This document shows, piece by piece, positions 45,869-54,941 of a DNA stretch of 64,000 nucleotides. Positions within the stretch are counted from its first letter, which is position 1. Every line of letters starts with the position of its first letter. Position numbers and translations under genes: made by a program. The notes below the pieces were generated by a model. The model was not told where the DNA came from and did no database searches. It worked only from the letters and a program-made list of their open reading frames with translations. This DNA comes from Candidatus Aminicenantota bacterium. GTDB lineage: Bacteria > Acidobacteriota > Aminicenantia > Aminicenantales > Aminicenantaceae. The stretch spans positions 178,961-242,960 of the forward strand of contig CP070825.1 of the NCBI GenBank assembly GCA_020344415.1, given 5' to 3'.

Positions 45869-46464
45869 CACTTTCCTCTTCTTATCTTAACAGGCAGAAC
45901 TCCCAAAGAATGTTCTTCATGAGAAACAGTAGAAATCTCACTCCAGAACAGGTTAGCTCTCACTGTGCCTTTAGGCATGGATTCTGTAACCTTGGCTATC
46001 CCTTTGATCTTCCCGGCTGAGGATTCAATTACTACATCATCCCCATCTCTCAACCTCAGGCGTTTTGCATCCTCGGGTGATATTTTAATCCATCTTGAGT
46101 CTCTGAGTTTTTCCAAGCCTCTTATCTCCTGGGATAAGGAAAGATTTCTATAATAATCCAAATTGTAATCGACTAACATGAGAAGGGGGTACCTCTTGCT
46201 GGTTTCTATAGGTGGCTGACCATCTTTCAAGGGAATAAATTTTTTCTTTCTTGTTTTCCGCTCTTGAATAAATATTTCTTTTCCTTTTCCAAATTTAGAG
46301 GATGATATTCCTTTAAAGCCAGGAATAGTTTTACTCATCTCTTTCATGATCCCCGAAGGGCTTTTATAATTGAATCCTCTATTTCCCATTTTTTGGGCTA
46401 ATTTTGAGATTATCCACCAATCCGGTTTTGCCTCGCCATAAGGCTCAACGATTTTCTTAAACAT
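45868..46464 (-). CDS. C-terminal part of the NuoG-like gene, downstream of an in-frame TAA
   Basis: The frame is open from just after the TAA at 46552 down to 45868. Residues before the first ATG (46464) continue the family: RADVVLPSATFIETEGT and VNTEGRVQ, the ADVVLP-type segment of the molybdopterin-oxidoreductase fold. After it come the C-terminal barrel domain with WIKISPEDAKRLRLRDGDDV and GTVRANLFWSE. So this is not an independent gene by descent. Internal initiation at 46464 could yield a 198-residue fragment, though I see no strong Shine-Dalgarno sequence. Its stop overlaps the NfnA-like start. Confidence 0.75.
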   Translation of the reverse strand: MFKKIVEPYGEAKPDWWIISKLAQKMGNRGFNYKSPSGIMKEMSKTIPGFKGISSSKFGKGKEIFIQERKTRKKKFIPLKDGQPPIETSKRYPLLMLVDYNLDYYRNLSLSQEIRGLEKLRDSRWIKISPEDAKRLRLRDGDDVVIESSAGKIKGIAKVTESMPKGTVRANLFWSEISTVSHEEHSLGVLPVKIRRGK

Positions 46465-46551
46465 CTGGACTCTGCCTTCTGTATTAACAATTGTTCCTTC
46501 AGTCTCAATAAAAGTAGCTGAAGGTAAAACGACATCCGCCCTCTTTATATT

Positions 46552-48399
46552 TTAAGTAGTGAAACAATCCTGGATAATCAGAAAATCAAGATTCGCTTTT
46601 TTGAGAGGCGGAAAAGTTCCTGCCAGATAAAGAGCTTTAATATCGCCAGTTGAAGCAGCGCTCGCAATCTGGCTAAAACTCAGACCTCTTCCTCGAGCCC
46701 GGTGTTCTATCTCGAGTACTCCTCTCAGGTTGTTCTCGAGACCAAGAGGATAAATCTGGCTCCTTGTTAGACAAGTTAAATTCCAGAGGGCAGATATATT
46801 CTGATAACCTGAGGGAGACTGAGTGAGACCCATGCCAAAAAGAAATGCAGCAGGCGTATCTTCCATAAGGAACTCGGAAACTTTATTTAAATCTTCCTCC
46901 CTGACGCCTGTCATCTCTGAAATCTGAGACAGATTGAGTTTGTCAAGATTCCTCTTAAAAGACTGGAAACCCTCAATACGAGCATATTCGTATCCCTTTT
47001 CAAGAAGGGTTTTAGAGAGAAAATTGAGCAAATAGAAAATAGCCCCAGGCTTTACTTGAAGCCAACGCTCGGAGAAACGATCGAGAAAGCTCTCTCCAGG
47101 ACTGATCACAATAAGCTTGGCGCCTGCTTTTACAGCCTTAAGCACTTCCAGCCAGATTATTGGATGAGAAACTGTGAGATTTTCCCCGATGAGAAAAATG
47201 ATCTTTGCCTTGGAGATGTCTTCAATCTTAAAATTCAAATCAGGTTCAAAGCCGCTCTTTTTAGCTACTTCGAGATATGCTGTTAAAGGAGAGAACCGAG
47301 CCAAATTGTCGAAGTTCTCTGTCCGAAGCGCCTCACGAGCGAATTTCTGGAAAAGAAAGCTCTCTTCACAAGAGGTCTGGGTAGATGTAATTAAGGCAGC
47401 TTTTTTTCCTTTGTATTTTTTGAGCCGTTTTGCCACAAAATCCAAGGCTTCTTCCCAACCGACTTCCTCGAGTTCTTTATTCACTCTGATCAATGGCTTT
47501 AGGATTCTTTTTCGGCTGTAGATAACATCCCTTATCGTGAATCTCCCTTTAACACAACCCTGTCCTTGATTCGTGGCTCCGTCTTTTGAGAACAACGATC
47601 TCAATATCTTCCCATCTTTGAGCTCAATTTCTAACTTACAGCCAATGCTGCAGAGTGGACAGATTGTCTCTGCCTTCTCATCAGCCAATGTATCATGCAT
47701 GATGGCTCTCTCAGCCAAAGTTCCTGTCGGGCAGACATCAACACAGGCTCCGCAAAACTGGCAGCCCGACTCAAGAAGTGGACGATCAAGCACAGTTTCC
47801 ACAACAGCCTGAGTTCCCCGGTAAGCAAAAGAGACAGTGGAGGCTCCTCTCACTTCATGACAAACCCTCACACACCTTCCGCAGAGGATACACAGGTTGT
47901 AGTTTCGGTTAAAGAATGGATCATTTCTCTTGATATCAAAATCTCGATAAACAGAAGGAAACTTGACGGAATCAATTTTCACAGCATTAACCACATCCTG
48001 AAGCTCGCATCGTCCGTTGTTGGAGCAAAGGACACACCCTGTAACTTCTCCTACCTTCCGAATCGTCGATTTATAATCATCGCAATTCTCTTTCTCACTG
48101 CAGATGAGGCATGCATTTGGATGTTCAATAAGGATGAGCTCGAGAATCTCTTTTCTCAATTTCCGGATTTTGGGCGTCTTTGTCTTTACCTCCATTCCCT
48201 CTTCAACAAAAGTACCACAAGATGGAGGGAATCCTTTCCGTCCTTTTATTTCGACAATACAAAGTCGACAGCCTGTGAAAGGAGCAAGTTGTGGATAATC
48301 ACAAAGGGAAGGAATGAAAATGTCATTTTCCTTCGCAACCTCTAAGATTGTCTTTTTGCCTTCGGCCTCGACTTCATTTCCATCAATTATTATTTTCAT
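46552..48399 (-). CDS. NuoG-like iron-sulfur subunit with molybdopterin-type domain, ends at an in-frame TAA
   Basis: The 615-residue N-terminal part of a NuoG/FdhA-like subunit. In order: [2Fe-2S] domain (GCRLCIVEIKG), His-Cys [4Fe-4S] (HPNACLICSEKENC), CVLCSNNGRC, two ferredoxin clusters (CILCGRCVRVCHEV and CQFCGACVDVCPTGTL), and a molybdopterin-oxidoreductase domain with its own cluster (CPLCSIGCKLEI, GCVKGR). Where formate dehydrogenases have a catalytic Cys or Sec (ARVUH type) this protein reads LARFSPLTAYL, so formate oxidation is unlikely; no H-cluster motif is present. The frame ends FTT-TAA and continues past it. It overlaps the NuoF-like gene by four bases. Confidence 0.85.
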   Translation of the reverse strand: MKIIIDGNEVEAEGKKTILEVAKENDIFIPSLCDYPQLAPFTGCRLCIVEIKGRKGFPPSCGTFVEEGMEVKTKTPKIRKLRKEILELILIEHPNACLICSEKENCDDYKSTIRKVGEVTGCVLCSNNGRCELQDVVNAVKIDSVKFPSVYRDFDIKRNDPFFNRNYNLCILCGRCVRVCHEVRGASTVSFAYRGTQAVVETVLDRPLLESGCQFCGACVDVCPTGTLAERAIMHDTLADEKAETICPLCSIGCKLEIELKDGKILRSLFSKDGATNQGQGCVKGRFTIRDVIYSRKRILKPLIRVNKELEEVGWEEALDFVAKRLKKYKGKKAALITSTQTSCEESFLFQKFAREALRTENFDNLARFSPLTAYLEVAKKSGFEPDLNFKIEDISKAKIIFLIGENLTVSHPIIWLEVLKAVKAGAKLIVISPGESFLDRFSERWLQVKPGAIFYLLNFLSKTLLEKGYEYARIEGFQSFKRNLDKLNLSQISEMTGVREEDLNKVSEFLMEDTPAAFLFGMGLTQSPSGYQNISALWNLTCLTRSQIYPLGLENNLRGVLEIEHRARGRGLSFSQIASAASTGDIKALYLAGTFPPLKKANLDFLIIQDCFTT

Positions 48400-50312
48400 T
48401 TTCTGACTTTCTGCCCAGTGGCTTTTTTGAGAACTCTATCCTTTTTCTTGCCAGTATATTTAGAAACAGCCATGACTTTTGGAGGACACACATCAAGACA
48501 TGCTCCACACTTGATACATAGGTCCTGATCAATCACATGCAATTTTTTTCTCTCGCCGCTTATGGCATCGACCGGACAGTTTTTCAAACATAAAAGACAT
48601 CCCACACACTTATCTGGCTCTATGTAATAAGTGATCAAATCTTTACACACCAATGCAGGACAGCTCTTTTCTTTAATGTGGGCTTCACATTCATTCATGA
48701 AATAACGAATGGTTGTGAGAACAGGATTTGGAGCGGTCTGTCCCAACCCGCAAAGAGAGCCTGACGTTATGGTCTTGGATAGGTCTTCTAGCTTCTTTAT
48801 ATCCTCTTCCTCTCCCTTGCCTTGCGTGATACGGGTTAAAATTTCTACGAGCTGTTTGGTTCCAACACGACAGGGCACACACTTTCCGCAGGACTCTTGC
48901 TGAGTAAAATCCAGAAAATACCGGGCAACATCAACCATGCACGTCTCCTCATCCATCACAATCATCCCGCCCGAGCCCATCATTGATCCGGCCTTAGTCA
49001 AAGTGTCAAAGTCTATTGGCAGGTCAAGCATTGAAGCAGGAATGCATCCTCCCGAAGGCCCTCCTGTCTGTACAGCTTTAAATTTCTTATTATCCTTTAT
49101 GCCGCCTCCGATATCATAAATAATTTCTTTAAGGGTGATACCCATCGGTACTTCCACCAAACCCGTGTTGTTTATTTTCCCGACCAGAGAAAATATTTTT
49201 GTACCTTTGCTGTTCTTTGTACCTATTTGAGAATACCAATCAGCTCCTTTATTTATGATCATAGGCACATTCGCCCATGTCTCGACATTGTTGATATTAG
49301 TAGGCTTTCCCCACAATCCTTCCTGTGCTGGAAATGGAGGTCTCTGCTGCGGGAAAGCACGCCTTCCTTCGATAGAAGCCATCAGGGATGTCTCTTCTCC
49401 AGAAACAAAAGCCCCTGCTCCCCTAAAAATATGAATATCAAATCGAAATTCAGACCCAAGGACAGAGGGTCCGAGAAGACCTAGTTTTCTGGCTTTTTCT
49501 AAAGCTATGGTAATATTTTTCACAGCAAGCGGATATTCCATCCGGACATAGATAAAGCCTTGCGAAGCACCTATAGCATAGGCACCGACGATCATGCCCT
49601 CTATAACACTGTGCGGATTTCCTTCTAAAAGACTTCTATCCATATAGGCTCCAGGGTCGCCTTCATCAGCATTACAGATGACATATTTCACATCAGAATT
49701 AACATCGTGACAAATTTCCCACTTCTTCCCTGTAAGGAAGCCTGCTCCTCCCCTTCCCCGTAGGCCTGATGCTTTAATCTCAGCAATCACTTCCTCTGAA
49801 GTCATATCAAAAAGCACTTTTTCCAGAGCTCTATATCCATCTAAAGCAATGTAATCTTCAATATCTGTGGGGTCTATAAAACCGTTATTTCCAAAAATTA
49901 TGCGTTCTTGTTTTTTATAAAAAGGGACTTCTTTTTCGAGAATGATTCTTTTCTCTGTTTTAGGTTCAATATAGAGAAGCCTGTCTATGATTTTCTTATT
50001 CTTGATTGTCTCAGAAATGACTTCTTTTATATCATCAACCTGAATCCTTTGATAGAAAACTCCCTCAGGTTGTATGACAACAATCGGACCTCTTTCACAA
50101 AAGCCGTGGCATCCTGTGGTCCTGACATCTACTGAGTCCTCGAGGTTTTGTCTCTTCACTTCCTCCACAAAAGCTTGAGCCACTTTTAAACATCCATAAG
50201 CATGGCAGCCTGTCCCTCCGCAGATTGTGACACAGGTTTTCTGTTCTTTTCGGGTTTCTAAAATCTCAGCTCTAATTTCATCCAGCTTAGTGATATCCGT
50301 ATCATCAATCAT
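48396..50312 (-). CDS. NuoF/HydB/HndC-like NADH-binding flavoprotein subunit
   Basis: A 638-residue subunit that would bind FMN and NADH. The N-terminal thioredoxin-like [2Fe-2S] domain has CGGTGCHAYGC and CHGFCERGP. The core has GLRGRGGAGFLTGKKW (FMN/NADH), NADEGDPGAYMDR, GAGAFVSGEETSLMASIEG and the N3-type cluster ESCGKCVPCRVGTKQ. A C-terminal two-cluster ferredoxin (CVGCLLCLKNCPVDAI and CIKCGACLDVCPP) completes the HydB-type build, which distinguishes it from complex I NuoF and is typical of electron-bifurcating enzymes. It overlaps both neighbours by four bases. Confidence 0.93.
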   Translation of the reverse strand: MIDDTDITKLDEIRAEILETRKEQKTCVTICGGTGCHAYGCLKVAQAFVEEVKRQNLEDSVDVRTTGCHGFCERGPIVVIQPEGVFYQRIQVDDIKEVISETIKNKKIIDRLLYIEPKTEKRIILEKEVPFYKKQERIIFGNNGFIDPTDIEDYIALDGYRALEKVLFDMTSEEVIAEIKASGLRGRGGAGFLTGKKWEICHDVNSDVKYVICNADEGDPGAYMDRSLLEGNPHSVIEGMIVGAYAIGASQGFIYVRMEYPLAVKNITIALEKARKLGLLGPSVLGSEFRFDIHIFRGAGAFVSGEETSLMASIEGRRAFPQQRPPFPAQEGLWGKPTNINNVETWANVPMIINKGADWYSQIGTKNSKGTKIFSLVGKINNTGLVEVPMGITLKEIIYDIGGGIKDNKKFKAVQTGGPSGGCIPASMLDLPIDFDTLTKAGSMMGSGGMIVMDEETCMVDVARYFLDFTQQESCGKCVPCRVGTKQLVEILTRITQGKGEEEDIKKLEDLSKTITSGSLCGLGQTAPNPVLTTIRYFMNECEAHIKEKSCPALVCKDLITYYIEPDKCVGCLLCLKNCPVDAISGERKKLHVIDQDLCIKCGACLDVCPPKVMAVSKYTGKKKDRVLKKATGQKVRK

Positions 50313-50770
50313 TCAGGATTGTCCTTTTTTTCTTTTTTGATTTTTTCAATGACCTTATCGACTTCTCTGGTTTTCATCTGGCCGTGATACTCATCATCAG
50401 CAATAATAATAGGTCCCAAAGCACAAGCGCCGACGCAATTCACTGTCTCTAAGGTGAACATTTTGTCTTCAGTTGTTTCACCCGCTTTTATATCTAGTTT
50501 TCTCTCAAATTCATCTAAAATAGCCGGGGCTCCCCTCACATGGCATGCTGTTCCCATGCATATAGTGATCAGATGTTTACCCCGAGGCTCGAGGGTAAAG
50601 GCTTTATAAAAAGTCAAGACTCCGAAGATTTCGCTTTCGGAAATTTTTAAATACCTGGAAATTTGAGAAATCATATCAGCAGGAATATAGCCATGTTTTG
50701 CCTGAATTTTATGAAGGACATGGATAAGTTCCTTCCGGTCTTTATCAAATGCTCTAAAGATCTTTTCCAT
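50309..50770 (-). CDS. NuoE/HydC/HndA-like [2Fe-2S] subunit
   Basis: A 153-residue thioredoxin-fold subunit. The four cluster ligands are in CMGTACHVRG and CVGACALGP; the N-terminal helical part has QAKHGYIPADMI and FGVLTFYKAF. In HydABC-type enzymes it pairs with the NuoF-like subunit. AGAGGA precedes the ATG. It follows alanine dehydrogenase by 18 bases and overlaps the NuoF-like gene by four. Confidence 0.94.
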   Translation of the reverse strand: MEKIFRAFDKDRKELIHVLHKIQAKHGYIPADMISQISRYLKISESEIFGVLTFYKAFTLEPRGKHLITICMGTACHVRGAPAILDEFERKLDIKAGETTEDKMFTLETVNCVGACALGPIIIADDEYHGQMKTREVDKVIEKIKKEKKDNPE

Positions 50771-50788
50771 TTCGAAATTCCTCTTCTA

Positions 50789-51901
50789 TCAAGAGCTAAA
50801 CAACTCTTTATATGGAAAATCAAATCTCTCTGCAATAGTCTTTTTCACAATATTTCCATTGTAAACGTAAACACCTCTTGCCAAAGAATCGTCCTGTTTC
50901 AAAGCCTCTTCAATCCCGGCTTCTCCAATTGAGATAAGGTAAGGTGTAACTGAATTGGATAACACTTTAGTCGAAGTGCGGCTTACAGAAGATGTTATAT
51001 TAGGAACACAATAATGGATAACTCCCTCCTCAACATATGTCGGTTGCTCAAGAGTCGTCAATCGGCTGGTCTCAATGCATCCTCCCTGGTCAATAGCCAG
51101 ATCAATGATTAGGGAGCCCTTCTTCATTGATTTGACCATGTCTTTTGTGATCATTACTGGTGCTCTTTCTCCGGGAAGAAGGACTGCTCCGATAAGGATA
51201 TCAGCAACTTTTGTCATCCGGGCGAGATTGTATTTGCTAGCAATAAGGGTTATTAATCTCCCCGATGTCATCTCTTCCAGTTCCCTGAGCCTATCCATAT
51301 AGCGCCCTAACGCAATGGTGTGTGCGCCTGCTCCAAGCAGGGCTTTTATAGCGCTTCTTGCCAGAACACCGCTGCCGATTATAACGGCAGTTGCTGGAGG
51401 AACGCTTGCCACTCCCCCCATAATAACACCTCTACCACCTTGGCTGGTTTGAAGATACTGGCCTGATATGGCAAGGCACATCTGGCCGGCTATCTCACTT
51501 AAGCTCTCAATAAAGGGAAGGACATTATTATCTTGTTGTATGATTTCATAGCCGATAACATTCACACCCTTTTTGAGAAGGCACGCCACAAGACTTTTTG
51601 GGGCAACGGCAAGATGGTGAAATCCGAATAAAATCTGGTTTTTTTTGACCAGCTTGCATTCTTCCTCGTTCAGAGGAGAAATATTGAGCACAATATCCGA
51701 CCGGCCAAAAACTTCATCTTTAGTGAAAACAATATTTGCTCCTTGAGAAGTGTATTCTTCATTAGTGTACCCTGCTTTCAAACCTGCACCAGCTTGCACA
51801 TAGATAGTATGGCCATTCTCCACCAACAAGGAAACACTGCTCGGAGTTAAGCCTGTTCTGTTCTCAATCTTGCCGCTTTCGTTGATAACACCGATATTCA
51901 T
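50789..51901 (-). CDS. ald: Alanine dehydrogenase
   Basis: NAD-dependent oxidative deamination of L-alanine to pyruvate and ammonium, or the reverse. I start at ATG 51901 (AGAGGTG upstream), giving 370 residues, the family length. Features: MNIGVINESGKIENRTGLTP with the substrate-binding Arg region, GFHHLA with the catalytic His-like position, and a Rossmann motif VIIGSGVLARSAIKALLGAG, then DLAIDQGGCIETS and HYCVPNITSSVSRTST. First gene of the electron-transfer operon, 18 bases before the NuoE-like gene. It would supply NADH from alanine or use it to excrete alanine. Confidence 0.93.
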   Translation of the reverse strand: MNIGVINESGKIENRTGLTPSSVSLLVENGHTIYVQAGAGLKAGYTNEEYTSQGANIVFTKDEVFGRSDIVLNISPLNEEECKLVKKNQILFGFHHLAVAPKSLVACLLKKGVNVIGYEIIQQDNNVLPFIESLSEIAGQMCLAISGQYLQTSQGGRGVIMGGVASVPPATAVIIGSGVLARSAIKALLGAGAHTIALGRYMDRLRELEEMTSGRLITLIASKYNLARMTKVADILIGAVLLPGERAPVMITKDMVKSMKKGSLIIDLAIDQGGCIETSRLTTLEQPTYVEEGVIHYCVPNITSSVSRTSTKVLSNSVTPYLISIGEAGIEEALKQDDSLARGVYVYNGNIVKKTIAERFDFPYKELFSS

Positions 51902-52191
51902 AAGCACCTCTGTCTCTAAAAAGGCATCTATGATAACAAATAAATTCTCCAAGGACAATAAATGATAAAAAAAAATATAAAAACACTAAAAGAAAGTAAG
52001 CATAAAGCCCAAAACTGCCGAAGATAGGGCCGCATTTCAACATTTGACACATTTCTATTTTCATTTCTTCTATTTCTATTTTGGCCAAGAATGATCAAAA
52101 GAGAAAAATAGAACCATCCCCTTTATTCAGACGAGAATATAGCGCTACGCGAACGATCCTTATGTTCAACCGTAAATTTTGCGGGAAGAGA

Positions 52192-53175
52192 TCAGGTGAA
52201 AAGTATAAGTGTTAGAGTCAAATAAATGAGATAGAGGCCAAGCAAGATGAGCCCTTTTATTTTTCCCACACGACAACCAATCCTCATTGCCACAAGCATA
52301 GTTGCCACTATCAAGATCATAAAAGGAAAGGTAAAGTTCATGATCTTCAATTCAACTGTTATAGGATTTGCTATGGAAGCAACACCAATAATCCAGAGAA
52401 CATTGAGGACATCTGCTCCGATTATATTCCCAACCGCGATCTGTCCTTCCCCTTTGAGAGCTGCGGCGATACACGTGCTGATCTCAGGAAGAGATGTTCC
52501 GATCGCAACTACAGTTGCGGCAATAACAATGTCAGAAATAGAAAAATACCGTGCTATATTCTTAGCAGCTTCAACTATGATGAAGCTAGAAATAATGACA
52601 CCTGCAAGCCCAATTATGAATAATAAGACCGGTCGTTTTAACTGGCGTCTTCTCTCAGGGGAAAAATCGTCTTTTTTTTCGGTTGAACTTCTATTGTTAT
52701 GCCTGTTTTCTCCAAACCTTAAGTCCTTTCTTTTAATAATTACAATATAATAGATGCATAGAATCAAAACTAAGACTGCCCCTTCTAAACGGCCGATCGT
52801 TCCGTTTCTTGCTAGAAAGTAAGCTAAAAAATCGATTGCCAGGAGAAATATGCCTACTATCTTGAGTATCCGGCAGTTGATCATTATCACAGCAGGTGCA
52901 AGGATCGCTGCTAGGGCAAGGGCAATCCCGTCATCGCAGATAACAGAGCCGACAGCATTACCCAAAGCAATCTCAGGTTTGCCCATGATTGAGGCAATAA
53001 CTGAAACACAGAATTCCGGAGCCGTGGTGGCCATGCCAACAATTAATATGCCTACCAACATCTTTGAAAGCTTCAGAACTCTGGCTATTCCCGAAGCTCC
53101 ATCAACAAATAAATCCGCACTTTTGTACAATATGGCGAAAGAAACAATAAATGCGGCAAAATAAAGATAGATCAT
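52192..53175 (-). CDS. Sodium/calcium exchanger family protein (YrbG-like)
   Basis: A 327-residue CaCA-family antiporter with about ten membrane spans. The two alpha repeats are clear: GMATTAPEFCVSVIASIMGK with GNAVGSVICDD, and AIGTSLPEISTCIAAALKG with GNIIGADVLNVL. A charged cytoplasmic loop (about 148-180) joins the halves. It begins nine bases after the amidohydrolase gene, so the two are probably co-transcribed. Ca2+/H+ or Ca2+/Na+ exchange is likely; the ion pair is not determined by sequence. Confidence 0.9.
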   Translation of the reverse strand: MIYLYFAAFIVSFAILYKSADLFVDGASGIARVLKLSKMLVGILIVGMATTAPEFCVSVIASIMGKPEIALGNAVGSVICDDGIALALAAILAPAVIMINCRILKIVGIFLLAIDFLAYFLARNGTIGRLEGAVLVLILCIYYIVIIKRKDLRFGENRHNNRSSTEKKDDFSPERRRQLKRPVLLFIIGLAGVIISSFIIVEAAKNIARYFSISDIVIAATVVAIGTSLPEISTCIAAALKGEGQIAVGNIIGADVLNVLWIIGVASIANPITVELKIMNFTFPFMILIVATMLVAMRIGCRVGKIKGLILLGLYLIYLTLTLILFT

Positions 53176-53184
53176 TTATTCAGG

Positions 53185-54861
53185 CTATTTCTTGTGGATG
53201 ACGTCTCCGTTAAAAATGGTCATCCTGACCTCGGTTTCTTTGATTTCTTCTGGCGGTATCTCGAAAAGATTCTTACTGAGGACAATCAGATCAGCCAGTT
53301 TCCCCTTTTCAATCGAGCCCTTAAATTCTTCGGCAAACTCTGCATAAGCACCGTTCAGAGTATACCCTTTGATGGCTTCTTCCAAAGAAATCTTCTGTTC
53401 GGGAAACCATCCTTCTGGATTTTTGCCATCCACAGTCTTTCGAGTCACAGCCGCGTAGATTCCAGTTAAAGGGTTTAAAGGAGCAACATACCAATCCGAA
53501 CCGCAGGCAAGCACAACCCCTTTTTCAAGAAAAGATTTAAAAGCGTATGTGGTCTCACATCTCTTTCTACCTATTTTTTTCTCTGCCCATCGCCCGTCAT
53601 CTATAGCGTGATAAGGTTGAACAGAGGCAATGATGCTGAGCTTTCGAAACCTTTCAAAGTCTTCTGGGATAAGATGCTGCGCATGTTCAATTCGCCATCG
53701 CCTGTCTCTCTCTCCGCCTTCTTCGATAACCCGCTCAAAAATATCAAGAAGGAGATGATTGGCCCTATCCCCTATGGCATGGATTGCGACCTGAAGGCCA
53801 GCTTTGTCAGCCTCCCGGATTCTCTTCTCCATACTGCCCTCGGGAAACATGTGAGAATGGAGAAGCCCCTTTTTTTTGGGGTCATCTTGATAAGGCTCAA
53901 AAAAATAGGCTGTCGATGACCCCAGCGATCCATCAACAAATCCTTTTAATCCTCCGATTTTTAAAAGATGGTTACCGAAGGGAGTCTTAAGCTTAAGGCG
54001 GGAATAAAGCTCAACTTCAGATATCTGGATATAGACATAAAGCCGAGCCGTGAGTGTGTCAGCTTCCAAAAGCTCCTGATACACCTCAAAGCTGGAAGCA
54101 TATGCCATATCATGCACTGAAGTCACCCCAAACTCAGTCGCATGTTTCAAAGCAACTTCTGCTGCCCTGGCTTTTTCCTTTAAAGAAGGCTCGGGAATAT
54201 GCTCTGTGACAAGATCCATGGCTCCATCTTTTAAAATCCCCGTGGGTTCCTTTGTTTCAGGATCTTTGAGAATTTCTCCGCCATCAGGAGAAGGGGTATC
54301 TTTTGTAATCCCTGCAATCTTCAAAGCCAAGCTGTTGGCGAGCGCCATATGACCATCATGGCGGTTGATAAAAACGGGATTGTGAGGCGTGACCGCATCG
54401 ATCCACTCTCTTGTTGGCAACTCTGGCGGATCGAATTTCTGGTGGTCCCAGTTGCCATCGAGAATCCATTCTCCCTCTTCAAGCTCTTGACTTTCAGCTC
54501 TGATTCTTTCCACAAACTCTTCGCGATTTTTCGCATCATACAATTGGATTCTCATGAGAGAAAAACCCCCTTCCAGGAAATGAGTATGAGAATCTATAAA
54601 GCCTGGAAGGACTAGATCTCCCCCTAAATCTATGACTTGAGTGTGGCTGCCTACCATCTTTCGTATCTCTTCTGTCGATCCAACCTGGGAAATCTTTTCC
54701 CCCTCGATCGCCACTGCTTCTGCCCAAGGTTGGTCGGGATTAACAGTCCAGATCGCACCATTGAGCAGAACAAGATCAGCAGCATCTTTTCTAGAGCTTG
54801 AGACACAGGAAAATACAAAAGAAAAAATCAAGAATAAAAAAAATAAATGCAATACTTTCAT
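53185..54861 (-). CDS. YtcJ-like amidohydrolase family 3 lipoprotein
   Basis: A 558-residue metal-dependent hydrolase. ATG 54861 is preceded by GAGGAAGAG; a TTG at 54873 overlaps it. The signal ends in FSFVFSC, a plausible lipobox. Metal-binding and catalytic motifs: PGFIDSHTHFLEGG, GLKGFVDGSLGSSTAYF, VAIHAIGDRANHLLLD, RIEHAQHL and ACGSDWYVAPLNPLTG. Substrates of YtcJ-type proteins are mostly unknown amides. Location outside the inner membrane is inferred from the lipobox. Confidence 0.9.
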   Translation of the reverse strand: MKVLHLFFLFLIFSFVFSCVSSSRKDAADLVLLNGAIWTVNPDQPWAEAVAIEGEKISQVGSTEEIRKMVGSHTQVIDLGGDLVLPGFIDSHTHFLEGGFSLMRIQLYDAKNREEFVERIRAESQELEEGEWILDGNWDHQKFDPPELPTREWIDAVTPHNPVFINRHDGHMALANSLALKIAGITKDTPSPDGGEILKDPETKEPTGILKDGAMDLVTEHIPEPSLKEKARAAEVALKHATEFGVTSVHDMAYASSFEVYQELLEADTLTARLYVYIQISEVELYSRLKLKTPFGNHLLKIGGLKGFVDGSLGSSTAYFFEPYQDDPKKKGLLHSHMFPEGSMEKRIREADKAGLQVAIHAIGDRANHLLLDIFERVIEEGGERDRRWRIEHAQHLIPEDFERFRKLSIIASVQPYHAIDDGRWAEKKIGRKRCETTYAFKSFLEKGVVLACGSDWYVAPLNPLTGIYAAVTRKTVDGKNPEGWFPEQKISLEEAIKGYTLNGAYAEFAEEFKGSIEKGKLADLIVLSKNLFEIPPEEIKETEVRMTIFNGDVIHKK

Positions 54862-54941
54862 CTCTTCCTCCAATCATGAAGCAACTTTGGTCTGAGAAGA
54901 GATAAATCTCCTCTCTCGATTCAGATTATACAACGTTATAT

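Noticed and set aside
46552..46554. TAA as a recoded sense codon, with TAG at 32377 and TAA at 37431
   Set aside because: TAA and TAG end many ordinary genes here and two different stop codons would have to be reassigned; point mutation or sequence error is simpler.
46552..48399. Formate dehydrogenase or [FeFe]-hydrogenase catalytic subunit
   Set aside because: No catalytic Cys/Sec at the ARVUH position (reads LARFSPL) and none of the H-cluster Cys motifs.
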